NCBI RefSeq assembly: GCF_034424625.1
Contig: NZ_CP139976.1
Coordinates: 744,001-808,000, forward strand
Length of the DNA stretch: 64,000 bases
Direction: 5' to 3'
Origin: Janthinobacterium lividum
Lineage (GTDB): Bacteria; Pseudomonadota; Gammaproteobacteria; Burkholderiales; Burkholderiaceae_D
The notes under the pieces were generated by a model. It did no database searches. It worked only from the letters and a program-made list of their open reading frames with translations, and was not told the DNA's origin. Shown piece after piece: positions 9,353-18,120 of the stretch. Numbering within the stretch: the first letter of the stretch is position 1; every line of letters begins with the position of its first letter. Both the position numbers and the translations under genes were made by a program.

Positions 9353-9387
9353 AAAAATGGGCAGCCTTTGCGGGCTGCCCATTTTTT
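9353..9387. terminator. Terminator after cyaY
   Basis: ATGGGCAGCC pairs with GGCTGCCCAT around a 6-nt loop. It has A residues before and T residues after, so it may act in both directions between cyaY and mrcA. Confidence 0.88.
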
Positions 9388-9402
9388 GTGGTCCAGTGTC
9401 GG

Positions 9403-9495
9403 GTAGGTCGGGTTAGGCCGCAGGCCGTAACCCGACGCCACCACCGGCGCCAACGATGTTGTCGGATGACGCGCTTGCGCGCTAATCCGACCTAC
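9403..9495. repeat. Pair of REP-like intergenic palindromes
   Basis: Two palindromic units lie between cyaY and mrcA. Unit 1 (9403-9436) starts GTAGGTCGGGTTAG and ends GTAACCCGAC. Unit 2 (9457-9495) starts TGTTGTCGGATGACG and ends TAATCCGACCTAC. The same motifs recur at 20945-21126. The form fits REP-type elements moved by RAYT transposases, but no such transposase is in the window. Confidence 0.75.
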
Positions 9496-9508
9496 CCGGC
9501 CTACGTGT

Positions 9509-11854
9509 TTAAAATAGCTCGTTCTTCACAGCCTCTTTCGCCTTCTCTTCCTCCGGCGTGCCGCGCGCCGCGCCTTCCAGGCTGCCCACGCCCGTGCCCG
9601 GTGGATTTTCCGCATAGTAATACTCGTCGCCCACGTGGATCAGGCCTTCCGGCACGGCGCGTTCCTCGACGGGGATGCTCTTCAGGGCTTTCGCCATGTA
9701 GCTGATCCAGATCGGCAAGGCCAGGCCGCCGCCCGTTTCCCGGTTGCCCAGGTTGCGCGGCTGGTCGTAGCCGATCCAGGCGATGCCCACCAGCTTGGCC
9801 TGGTAGCCGGCGAACCACGCGTCGATCGAATCGTTGGTCGTGCCCGTCTTGCCGGCCAGGTCGGGACGCTTCAAGGCCATGGCTTTATTGGCCGTGCCGA
9901 AGCGCACGACGTCGTTGAGCATGCTGTTCATCATGAAGGCGTTGCGCTCGTCGATGACCCGGTTGGCTTCCTCGCCCGCCAGGTCCGGCTTGGCTTGCGA
10001 CAACACATTGCCGTCGCTATCGGTCACCTTGGCGATCAGGTACGGGTTGATCTTGTAGCCGCCATTGGCGAACACGGCATACGCGCCGGCCATCTGCAGC
10101 GGCGTCACGTTGCCGGCGCCCAAGGCCAGGGTCAGGTACGGGGGGTTCTTGTCCGCGTCAAAGCCGAAGCGCGTCGCGTATTCCTGGCCATACTTGGCGC
10201 CGATCTTGTGCAGGATGCGGATGGAAATCATGTTCTTCGATTTCATCAAGCCTTTGCGCATGGTCATCGGACCATCGTATTTGCTGTCGTAGTTCTTCGG
10301 TTCCCACGCCTGGCCGCCCGTCTGGCCCGCGTCGAACGAGATCGGCGCATCGTTGATGATGGTGGCCGGCGACAGGCCCCGTTCCAGCGAAGCGGAATAG
10401 ATGAAGGGTTTGAAGGCGGAACCTGGCTGGCGCCACGCTTGCGTGACGTGGTTGAACTTGTTGCGGTTGTAATCGAAGCCGCCCACCATGGCGCGAATGG
10501 CGCCATCCGTGGTGCTGGCCGAGACGAACGCCGATTGTACTTCCGGCATTTGCGTCAAGACCCAGGCATTGCCTTCTTGCATGACGCGGATCACGGCGCC
10601 GCGCTTGATGCGGCGGTTCGGCGCCGCTTTTTCCGACAGCCAGGCCGCGCCGAAGGTCAGGCCGGGGCCCGTGATCGTGATTTCCTCGCCGGCCGACGTG
10701 ACTGCCTGCAGCGATTTGGGCGACGCTTGCAGCACCATGGCGGCGATGATGTCGTCGCTGTCCGGGTGGTCGGCCAGTTCCGTCTCGATCGCGTCGTCCG
10801 CTTCGGCCTTGGTTTTCGGAATCTCGATATACGCTTCCGGGCCGCGGTAGCCGTGGCGCTTTTCGTAATCCATCACGCCCTTGCGCAAGGCGATGTAGGC
10901 GGCGTCCTGGTCTGCCTTGGTGATGGTGGTGTAGACATTCAAACCGCGCGTGTAGGTGTCTTCCTTGAATTGCTCGTAGACCAGCTGGCGCGCCATTTCC
11001 GACACGTATTCCGCGTGCACGCCAAAGGCGCTGCTGTCGGTTTTCACTTTCAGCTCTTCATTCTTGGCTTCCGTGTATTGCTCTGGCGTGATGTAGCCCA
11101 GCTGCGCCATGCGCTGCAGGATGTACTGCTGGCGCATGCGCGCGCGTTTCGGATTGACGACGGGATTGTAGGCCGACGGCGCCTTCGGCAAGCCGGCCAG
11201 CATGGCCGCTTCGGCCACGGTCAGGTCCTGGATGTTCTTGCCGAAATAGATTTGCGCGGCCGAGGCGAAACCGTAGGCGCGCTGTCCCAGATAAATCTGG
11301 TTCATATACACTTCGAGGATCTGGTCCTTGCTGAGATTTTTCTCGATCTTCCAGGCCAGCAAGACTTCATACGCCTTGCGCTTCAGGGTCTGTTCGCTGG
11401 ACAGGAAGAAATTGCGCGCCACCTGCTGCGTGATGGTCGAGGCGCCTTGCTTGGCGCCGCCCGTCAGGTTGTGCAGGGCCGCGCGGGTGATGCCCAGGTA
11501 ATCGACGCCGCCATGTTCATAGAAGCGGTCATCTTCGATGGCCAGCACGGCTTTCTTCATGACATCGGGAATATCCTTGATGTGCACCATGTTGCGGCGT
11601 TCCTCGCCGAATTCGCCGATCAGCACGCTGTCGGACGTGAACACGCGCAGCGGCATCTTTGGCTTGTAATCGGTCAAGGTATCGAGCGCCGGCAGGTTCG
11701 GATAGGCCATGGCCAGGCCAAAGACCACCAGCAAGACGCCGACGATGCCCAGGCCCAGCAGCGATGCCAGGGCCATCAGCAGGAAACGTTTGGGTTTGCT
11801 GCCCTTGGTGGGCGGCTTTGAGCCAGCGGGGCCAGCGGATTTTGAAGATGTCAT
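9509..11854 (-). CDS. mrcA: Penicillin-binding protein 1A (bifunctional glycosyltransferase/transpeptidase)
   Basis: PBP1A builds peptidoglycan strands and cross-links them. The 781-residue protein has a lysine-rich cytoplasmic start, one membrane helix (about residues 25-50), a GT51 domain with EDDRFYEHGG (about 106-115) and ASTITQQVARN, an OB-like insert, and a transpeptidase domain. In the last, the catalytic serine is in SAFKPF, the second motif is SKN and the third is KTGTT. The gene diverges from pilM, as often seen in beta- and gammaproteobacteria. The C-terminal tail is short and charged. Confidence 0.96.
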   Translation of the reverse strand: MTSSKSAGPAGSKPPTKGSKPKRFLLMALASLLGLGIVGVLLVVFGLAMAYPNLPALDTLTDYKPKMPLRVFTSDSVLIGEFGEERRNMVHIKDIPDVMKKAVLAIEDDRFYEHGGVDYLGITRAALHNLTGGAKQGASTITQQVARNFFLSSEQTLKRKAYEVLLAWKIEKNLSKDQILEVYMNQIYLGQRAYGFASAAQIYFGKNIQDLTVAEAAMLAGLPKAPSAYNPVVNPKRARMRQQYILQRMAQLGYITPEQYTEAKNEELKVKTDSSAFGVHAEYVSEMARQLVYEQFKEDTYTRGLNVYTTITKADQDAAYIALRKGVMDYEKRHGYRGPEAYIEIPKTKAEADDAIETELADHPDSDDIIAAMVLQASPKSLQAVTSAGEEITITGPGLTFGAAWLSEKAAPNRRIKRGAVIRVMQEGNAWVLTQMPEVQSAFVSASTTDGAIRAMVGGFDYNRNKFNHVTQAWRQPGSAFKPFIYSASLERGLSPATIINDAPISFDAGQTGGQAWEPKNYDSKYDGPMTMRKGLMKSKNMISIRILHKIGAKYGQEYATRFGFDADKNPPYLTLALGAGNVTPLQMAGAYAVFANGGYKINPYLIAKVTDSDGNVLSQAKPDLAGEEANRVIDERNAFMMNSMLNDVVRFGTANKAMALKRPDLAGKTGTTNDSIDAWFAGYQAKLVGIAWIGYDQPRNLGNRETGGGLALPIWISYMAKALKSIPVEERAVPEGLIHVGDEYYYAENPPGTGVGSLEGAARGTPEEEKAKEAVKNELF

Positions 11855-12146
11855 GCGTCGTATGTCTTTCGGTTAATTATGCCGGCCAATTATAAGCGAG
11901 CTTGCCGGGGTGGCAGCGCGCTGTGGCGCTTGCCGGGGGGAGTGTCGAAACTTGCCGATACTCTATATAAGCGTGTATTGGCCCGCTGGCAACCAGGATT
12001 TGGTAACAATTATTCTGCGCCAGATCACGGCCCGGCCAGATAGGCGCCGCGCGCAGCACACTCCGGCGTGAAATCCATTTACAAGCCAGCGCTGCCGGGA
12101 CTAGGCTTTCGGATGGCAGGAACCCTTCCCACGCTGACGTTTCTCT
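11855..12146. other. Divergent intergenic region mrcA/pilM
   Basis: These 292 nt must hold promoters for both mrcA and the pilM operon. I see an AT-rich stretch around 11961-12015 but no convincing -35/-10 pair, and no clear hairpin or small ORF. Confidence 0.4.
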
Positions 12147-12788
12147 ATGAAAAACATGTCCATCAGCAATTTTCTTGGCACCAGCTTGCTGGGCGTCGAC
12201 ATCGCGGACGATGCCGTGCGCGTCGTCGAGTTGAGGCGCCGGCGGGGAAAGCTGTCGTGCCGGCATTGCGGCGCCGCCACGCTGGCGCGCGGCGTGATAC
12301 TGGAAGGTAATGTCGAGGACATGCTGGGCCTGGCCGATGCCCTGCGCCAGGCACACCGCGACAGTGGCAGCGCCTGCACGCGGGTGGCGCTGGCCATGCC
12401 GGCCACGGCCCTGATCACGCATGCGATCCGCTTGCCCGCCGGATTGGCGGAAGAACAGCTGGAAATTCTCGTGGAACTGGAAGCGGCGCAATACATGCCG
12501 TTTGCGCTGGAAGACGCCAGCCTGGATTTTTTCATTCTCGGCCCCGCGCCGCCGCTGCCCGGCACGGCAGGCAAGGAGGTCGACGTGCTGCTGGTGGCGG
12601 CGCGGCGCGCCAGCGTGCAGCGCCGTCTCGATGCGGCCAGGGCCGCGGGCCTGCTGGCCGTCGTCATGGATAGCGAGGCGCTGGCCTTGCAGGCGGCGCT
12701 CGCGCAGGGTGGCTGGCAAGCCTTGCCCGACGGTGGCGTGGCATACCAGCTGGCCTGGGGCCTGGCCTTGCACCGGTACGCCCGATGA
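12147..12788 (+). CDS. pilM: Type IV pilus assembly protein PilM, reduced form
   Basis: PilM is an actin/FtsA-like cytoplasmic protein that binds the N-terminal tail of PilN. This one has 213 residues against about 350 normally. The first two thirds match the family (LLGVDIADDAVRVVEL, ALAMPATALITHAIRLPA, EAAQYMPF, VMDSEALAL). At about residue 185 it passes directly to a short end, LAWGLALHRYAR, resembling the normal PilM C-terminus. The central to C-terminal region with the nucleotide-binding loops is absent, with no stop codon or frameshift, so this looks like an in-frame deletion. Its stop overlaps the pilN start (ATGA). Two cysteines near residue 40 (CRHC) are unusual. Confidence 0.85.
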   Translation: MKNMSISNFLGTSLLGVDIADDAVRVVELRRRRGKLSCRHCGAATLARGVILEGNVEDMLGLADALRQAHRDSGSACTRVALAMPATALITHAIRLPAGLAEEQLEILVELEAAQYMPFALEDASLDFFILGPAPPLPGTAGKEVDVLLVAARRASVQRRLDAARAAGLLAVVMDSEALALQAALAQGGWQALPDGGVAYQLAWGLALHRYAR

Positions 12789-13357
12789 CGGTCCGGGTGC
12801 AAGTGCAGCGCATCAACCTGTTGCCGTATCGTCCTGCGGCACGGCGCAGGCGCATTCAGCTGCTGCTGGGGCAACTGGCGGGCGGGGCGCTGCTGGGATT
12901 GCTATTGGCCCTGGCGACAGGCGCTTGGCAGCGGCACGAGCTCGACGCGCAGCTGCGCCGCCAGGAGGGCTGGCGCAGTGCCATGCAGCAAGTCGATGCC
13001 GTCCTTGCCACCAGCAAGCGGGTGCAGGGCGAGACGGCGGCGCTGCTGCTGCGCCAGCAGGCCATTGCCAGTTTGCAAGAGCAACGCAATGCCTGGGTAC
13101 GCATGCTGGATGTGCTGACCCGGGCGATGCCGGCCGGCGTGGCCTTGCACAGTGTGCGCCAGGAAGCGGCGATGGTGCGTCTGCAGGGGCAGGCTGCGTC
13201 GCAGGACAAGGTCGCTGCCCTGCTGCTGGCGCTGGAACAGGCGGCGCCCTGGTCCCGGCCGGAATTGGTGGAAGTGCGACTGGAAGTGCGCGGCGCGGCC
13301 GATGGCGCCGTGGAATGGACGGTACGGCTGGCTTTGGCACCTAGTCCTGGAGGTTGA
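12785..13357 (+). CDS. pilN: Type IV pilus assembly protein PilN
   Basis: PilN is a bitopic inner-membrane protein of the alignment subcomplex. The 190 residues begin with a cytoplasmic tail containing INLLPYR, the conserved peptide that docks into PilM. An arginine-rich stretch, one membrane helix (about 28-50), a coiled coil (about 55-105) and a ferredoxin-like periplasmic domain follow. The start overlaps the pilM stop by 4 nt, which suggests translational coupling. The retained INLLPYR motif matters because PilM itself is reduced. Confidence 0.92.
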   Translation: MTVRVQVQRINLLPYRPAARRRRIQLLLGQLAGGALLGLLLALATGAWQRHELDAQLRRQEGWRSAMQQVDAVLATSKRVQGETAALLLRQQAIASLQEQRNAWVRMLDVLTRAMPAGVALHSVRQEAAMVRLQGQAASQDKVAALLLALEQAAPWSRPELVEVRLEVRGAADGAVEWTVRLALAPSPGG

Positions 13358-13359
13358 TC

Positions 13360-14397
13360 ATGCTGAGCTTGAAGACTGCATCGCTGTGGCCGCTACCTGC
13401 GCGCCTCGCTTGTGCTGCCCTGGCCGGTACGCTGGTGGCGGCCGTACTGCACCTTGCATGGCTGGATGGCCTGAGTGTTGCCGTGCAGGCGGCGCAAGGC
13501 GAGCAGGCCCGCTTGCGCGCCGCCTATCTGTCGGCGCAGGCCAGGGCGAAGCAGTTGCCGCAATGGCGCGCACAGCAGCGCCAGGCCGGCGCCGAACTGG
13601 CCCTGCTGGAACAGCAACTGCCCGACCAGCAGGCGATGGCGCTGCTGTTGACGCAGATTAATGCCGCAGGCCAGTCGCGCGGACTGCAATTTTCCCTGTT
13701 CAAGCCCGGTGCGGCCCAGCCGCAAGCGCCCTATGTCGCCTTGCCGATCGCCATACAGTTGCGCGGCGGCTACCACGCCATGGGCGCGCTGCTGGCGGAC
13801 CTGGCGCGCCTGCCGCGCATCGTCACGGTGCATGGGCTGGCCTTGACCCTCGGCAAGGATCGCTTGCTGACCCTCGATGCCGTGCTGCACGCGTATCGCT
13901 TGCCCGCAGCGGGGGAGCGGTTGGTACAAGCGGCTTTGGCCCCCAAGGCCGGCGCGCCGGCAGCGGCGCCGGCATGGCGTCCGCTTGCCGCTGTCGCGCC
14001 GCATCCCTACGAGGCCGCCGCCTTGCCCGATCCTTTTAATGCATTGCCGCCGGCCAGCGCGACGGGGCCGCTGGGTACTGTGGCGGAGCCCGACCCACGC
14101 CGCGTGCGCGAAGCGCTGGAAAGCGTGCCCTTGCCAGCCATCAGCATGGTCGGCAGCGTGCAGCAGGACGGGCGCCTGAGCGCGCTGCTGCTGGCGGGCC
14201 AGCGCGTGTACCGGGTAGCGGTGGGCCAGTACCTGGGGCAAGACCACGGCGTGGTGACGGGGATCAGTGAACAGGCTGTGCAGTACCGTGAATTGCTGCG
14301 CGAGGCGGATGGTCCCTGGCGCGAGCGGCGCGGCAGCCTGGCCTTGCAGTTGGCGGGAGCGGGGCCGAAGGCCAGCGTGCCCGAGGCGGCGCCATGA
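13360..14397 (+). CDS. Fused pilus alignment protein PilO-PilP
   Basis: This 345-residue protein joins two normally separate proteins. Residues about 1-195 are PilO-like: a membrane helix (about 12-33), a coiled coil, then a ferredoxin-like domain with SRGLQFSLFKPG and LRGGYHAMG. A proline/alanine linker follows, and residues about 210-335 match PilP: PYEAAALPDPF, then ALESVPLPAISMVGSV, YRVAVGQYLGQDHG and VTGISEQAVQ. Normal PilP is a lipoprotein; here there is no second signal or lipobox, so the PilP part hangs from the PilO helix. GGAGG at 13349-13353 selects ATG 13360 over the in-frame TTG at 13354. The 3' end overlaps pilQ by 4 nt. Confidence 0.88.
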   Translation: MLSLKTASLWPLPARLACAALAGTLVAAVLHLAWLDGLSVAVQAAQGEQARLRAAYLSAQARAKQLPQWRAQQRQAGAELALLEQQLPDQQAMALLLTQINAAGQSRGLQFSLFKPGAAQPQAPYVALPIAIQLRGGYHAMGALLADLARLPRIVTVHGLALTLGKDRLLTLDAVLHAYRLPAAGERLVQAALAPKAGAPAAAPAWRPLAAVAPHPYEAAALPDPFNALPPASATGPLGTVAEPDPRRVREALESVPLPAISMVGSVQQDGRLSALLLAGQRVYRVAVGQYLGQDHGVVTGISEQAVQYRELLREADGPWRERRGSLALQLAGAGPKASVPEAAP

Positions 14398-15815
14398 GGC
14401 CGCGCCCCATGCTCCTGGCCGCCCTGCTGTGTCTGCATGCCTGCGGGCTTGCCCAGGAGGCCGTGGTGCACGTGTCGGCCCCGCGCCTGTATGCGGGCGA
14501 GAAGATTTCCGTCGACTTCCAGAACGTGGGCGTGCGCGCGGCCCTGCATATCCTGGCCGATGCGTCGGGCCAAAACATCATCGCCAGCGACAGCGTGGCG
14601 GGCAATGTGACCCTGCGCCTGCGCGACTTGCCGTGGGACCAGGCGCTCGACGTGCTGCTGCAGGCCAAGGGCCTGGACATGCGGCGCAATGGCAGCGTGC
14701 TGTGGATCGCGCCGCGCGAGGAAATGCTGGCGCGCGAAAAACTGGAACTGGAACAGCGCGCGCAGATCGCGGAACTGGAGCCGTTACAGTCGGCCATCTT
14801 CCAGCTCAATTACCAGAAGGCCGAAGCGTTCCGCACCGTGTTCGGGCTGGACGCGGGGGAAGGGCGCAGCCGGCTGCTGTCGCGCCGTGGCAGCGTGCTG
14901 ATCGAGCCGCGCACGAATCAGCTGTTCGTCACCGACGTACCGGCGCGCCTGGAGCAGATCCGTCAACTGATCGCCAAGACAGATATTGCGACACGGCAAG
15001 TAATGATCGAGGTGCGCATCGTGGAGGCGAACGACAGTTTCAGCCGCAACCTGGGCGCGCGCCTGGGCTTTACGGACCAGCGCCTGGCGGCGGGCCAGCT
15101 GCCCGGTTTTTCCCTGGGGGGCAGCGGGCGCCGCGCGGCCATCGGCGGCAGCTACCAGGGCGTGGGCGAGGCGACGGGGCAAACGGTGGCAGGTAGCGGC
15201 GCCTTCGTGCCGAACACGCAATTCGTCAACTTGCCAGCTGCCAGCATCAATGGCTTGCAGCCGGCCAGCTTCGCCCTGAGCCTGTTTTCGGCGGCCGCCA
15301 ATCGCTTCCTGAACCTGGAACTGTCCGCGCTGGAAGCGGACGGCAGGGGCAAGATCATTTCCAGCCCCCGCGTGGTGACGGCCGACAAGGTGCTGGCGCT
15401 GATCGAACAGGGCATCGAACTGCCGTACCAGGTGGCCACCAGCAGCGGCGCCACGTCGATCACGTTCCGCAAGGCGAACCTGCGCCTGGAAGTGACGCCG
15501 CAGATCACGCCGGACGGCAACGTGGTGCTGGAAGTGGATGTCAACAAGGATAGCGTGGGCCAGGAAACCCGTTCCGGCTTCGCCATCGACACCAAGCACG
15601 TGCGCACGCAGGTGATGGTGGAAGACGGCGGCACGGTGGTGCTGGGCGGCATCTATCAGCAATCCGAACGGGGCACGGACAGCAAGGTGCCACTGCTGGG
15701 CGACATCCCCGTGCTCGGTGTTTTTTTCCGCAGCACGGGCCGCAGTCAAGAAAAAACGGAACTGATGGTGTTTATTACGCCGAAAATAGTGGCAGATCGG
15801 CCAGCAACACGTTAA
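14394..15815 (+). CDS. pilQ: Type IV pilus secretin PilQ, short form
   Basis: PilQ forms the outer-membrane channel for the pilus. This protein has 473 residues against roughly 650-750 for typical PilQ. After a signal peptide (about 1-20), it goes at once into a secretin/TonB short N-terminal (STN) domain (about 36-90, ISVDFQNVGVRAALHILAD), then an N1 domain (about 115-200) and the secretin domain (about 280-470, with the closing VPLLGDIPVLG). The AMIN domains that bind peptidoglycan in standard PilQ are missing. It starts within the stop codon of the pilOP gene (ATGA). Confidence 0.93.
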   Translation: MRPRPMLLAALLCLHACGLAQEAVVHVSAPRLYAGEKISVDFQNVGVRAALHILADASGQNIIASDSVAGNVTLRLRDLPWDQALDVLLQAKGLDMRRNGSVLWIAPREEMLAREKLELEQRAQIAELEPLQSAIFQLNYQKAEAFRTVFGLDAGEGRSRLLSRRGSVLIEPRTNQLFVTDVPARLEQIRQLIAKTDIATRQVMIEVRIVEANDSFSRNLGARLGFTDQRLAAGQLPGFSLGGSGRRAAIGGSYQGVGEATGQTVAGSGAFVPNTQFVNLPAASINGLQPASFALSLFSAAANRFLNLELSALEADGRGKIISSPRVVTADKVLALIEQGIELPYQVATSSGATSITFRKANLRLEVTPQITPDGNVVLEVDVNKDSVGQETRSGFAIDTKHVRTQVMVEDGGTVVLGGIYQQSERGTDSKVPLLGDIPVLGVFFRSTGRSQEKTELMVFITPKIVADRPATR

Positions 15816-15861
15816 TGTCACATCTTTACGTTTAAGTAACAATGCACACGAAAGCGGATTG

Positions 15862-18108
15862 ATGGCGACTATGCGGAATGTATCTTGGGGCAACACTTAT
15901 TGGAGTCGGGTATCGAATTGGCTGGTCTTGCTGGCGCTGGGCACCTTGCTGGCCGCGTGTGGCGGCGGTGGTGGTGATCCGACCTTGGGCGTCAAGGATG
16001 GCGCGAATGCCGGCGTCGGCAGTGTGGTATTGGTTGCTGGTGCAACAACTATTGTCGCTTCGGGCGCGGACGGCACGGAAGTCGTGCTGACGGCCGTGGT
16101 GAAGAATCCCGGCAACAATGCCATGACAGGCCAGACGGTGACCTTCACCGCCAGTTCCGGCATCATCAGCAATACCAACCGCGTGACGGATGCCAATGGC
16201 ACGGTGACGGAAAAGCTCAGCGTGAAAGGCGATGCGAGCTTGCGCGACATTACCATCAAGGCCAGCAGCGGCGGCGTTGAATCGGCCCCCGTAGTGGTGA
16301 AAGTGGTGCCCGTCACCTCCGGCATTGCCAGCTTGCTGCTGACGTCTTCCGGCGGTACCCTCGCTTCGTCGGGCGGCACAGCCGTCAACATGATCGCTTT
16401 TGTCAAGGATGCCAACAATGCCGTTGTGCCCAATGCCAGCGTGACATTCAGCGCCGATTCGGGCGCGCTGGGCGCGACCAAGGTGAATACCAATGCGCAG
16501 GGACAGGCGCAGGTCAGCCTGAATACGGGTGGCGACGCCAGCTTGCGCACGATCAAGGTCACGGCCAGCGCAGGCGCGCAGACGGCCAGCACGGATATCG
16601 GCGTCAGCGGCACCCGGCTGGTCATCAGTGCCTTTTCGACGGTGAACCTGAAGACGAGCACCGACATGGTGGTCAAGCTGGTCGATTCGAGCGGCAATCC
16701 CCTCGTCGGCAAACCGGTGACCTTCAGCGCCCGCAGCAATGCCATCACGGTCAAGGGCGGCGGCGCCAGTCCTGCGCTGACCGACAACAACGGTCAACTG
16801 GTGTTGAGCTACAACGCCCAGGCCGGCAGCAGCGATAGCATCAGCGTCAAGGCGCAGGGTGACAGCGTCGTGTTGCCAATTGTAATTAATGCATCGAATT
16901 TCACGATCAATGCCGTGTCGGGCGGCAATGTGGCGTTGACCACCTTGAACACGAACACCTGCTATGCGGTGACGGTGCATAGCGATGTGGCTGGCGTGCC
17001 ACAAACGGGTAATGTGCGTTTCAGTACGTCGCGCGGCGCCATTTACCAGGATGCCGCCTGCGGCACGCCATTGCAGGCACCGCTGGCGCTGGCGGGCGGC
17101 AATGCCATCGCCTACGTGCAGGCCAGCGGTGCCGGCCTGACCGCATTGACGGCGAAGTACGAAGACAGCGGTGTTTCGGTGCAGTCGGAAGTGGAGTTTG
17201 TCGCGCCATTGACGGCCCAGGCCACGATCAGCCTGCAAGCCGACCCGGCGGTCATCGGCGCCAACACGGCCGGCAGCACGGCGCAGCGCAGCGCCTTGCG
17301 CGCCATCGTGCGCGATGGCACGGTGGAAAACAACCTGGTCAAGAATGCACAGGTGAGTTTCTCGATCCAGTCCGATGCCAGCAATGGTTCCCTGAGCTCG
17401 CCTTCGCTGGTCGCCACCGACAGTGATGGCGTGGCCACGGTCAGCTACATCGCGGGGCAGGGCACCACCGGTGTCGATGGCGTCGTTGTCAAGGCGCAAC
17501 TGCAGGGCGTATCGAGCAATGCCGCCACGGTCAAGCTGACGGTGACGAAAAAATCGCTGTTCATCAGCGCTGGCAGCGGCAATGCGCTGGACGCCTCCGA
17601 CAGCAGCACCTATCGCAAGACGTACAGCGTGTTTGTGACGGACGCCGCCGGCAACCCCGTGCCGGATGTGATCATCACGGCCGCCGCCTGGCCCCGCTAT
17701 TATTACAAAGGCTATCTGCAATATTCCCAGGCAGCCCAGTCGTGGATAGTCGTGAGGACAGCGAACGCATGTGATAATGAAGACCGGGACCGCAGCGGCA
17801 CCTTCAATCCGAATAACGACTTCAACCTCAATGGCCGTCTCGACCCGGGCATTCCGCTCAATCTGTCGACCGGCGGCAAGACCGACAGCTCGGGAACGGC
17901 GATTGTCACCCTGACTTATCCGCGCGACAGAGCCAACTGGCTGGACGTCGAATTGACGATTCGTGGCAACAGTTCCGGGACGGAGGCAACTTATGTCGGT
18001 TACACTTTGCTTCCGGGGCTGGCCACGGACTTTAACCGCGTGGATGTTTCACCTCCAGGCGTCAATAGTCCGTATGGACAAGCCACTGATTGTCGTAATC
18101 CAAATTAA
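15862..18108 (+). CDS. Large lipoprotein with tandem Ig-like (invasin/Big_1 type) domains
   Basis: The protein has 748 residues from ATG 15862 (ATG 15871 also fits). The signal ends in LLAAC followed by five glycines and aspartate, so it should be lipidated. The mature part is built of repeated beta-sandwich units of about 85-100 residues with the recurring pattern DANGTVTEKLS or NAQGQAQVSL. At least five units can be followed between about residues 50 and 570. Near residues 635-665 there is an acidic cluster (DRDRSG, then NDFNLNGRLDP) resembling a calcium-binding loop. It lies 46 nt after pilQ and 12 nt before aroKB, so it is probably cotranscribed. A surface or periplasmic adhesion/scaffold role is inference. 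Codon use looks like its neighbours. Confidence 0.85.
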   Translation: MATMRNVSWGNTYWSRVSNWLVLLALGTLLAACGGGGGDPTLGVKDGANAGVGSVVLVAGATTIVASGADGTEVVLTAVVKNPGNNAMTGQTVTFTASSGIISNTNRVTDANGTVTEKLSVKGDASLRDITIKASSGGVESAPVVVKVVPVTSGIASLLLTSSGGTLASSGGTAVNMIAFVKDANNAVVPNASVTFSADSGALGATKVNTNAQGQAQVSLNTGGDASLRTIKVTASAGAQTASTDIGVSGTRLVISAFSTVNLKTSTDMVVKLVDSSGNPLVGKPVTFSARSNAITVKGGGASPALTDNNGQLVLSYNAQAGSSDSISVKAQGDSVVLPIVINASNFTINAVSGGNVALTTLNTNTCYAVTVHSDVAGVPQTGNVRFSTSRGAIYQDAACGTPLQAPLALAGGNAIAYVQASGAGLTALTAKYEDSGVSVQSEVEFVAPLTAQATISLQADPAVIGANTAGSTAQRSALRAIVRDGTVENNLVKNAQVSFSIQSDASNGSLSSPSLVATDSDGVATVSYIAGQGTTGVDGVVVKAQLQGVSSNAATVKLTVTKKSLFISAGSGNALDASDSSTYRKTYSVFVTDAAGNPVPDVIITAAAWPRYYYKGYLQYSQAAQSWIVVRTANACDNEDRDRSGTFNPNNDFNLNGRLDPGIPLNLSTGGKTDSSGTAIVTLTYPRDRANWLDVELTIRGNSSGTEATYVGYTLLPGLATDFNRVDVSPPGVNSPYGQATDCRNPN

Positions 18109-18120
18109 CTGTCGCAGCAC

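Noticed and set aside
9635..11821. 728-codon open frame antisense to mrcA
   Set aside because: The mrcA frame holds all PBP1A catalytic motifs; the antisense frame has none.
11952..11970. TTGCCG and TATATA as a pilM promoter
   Set aside because: The spacing is only 6 nt, far from the 16-18 needed.
15832..17721. 629-codon open frame antisense to the Ig-like lipoprotein
   Set aside because: Its repetitive Gly/Ala/His/Asp content mirrors the repeated sense gene.
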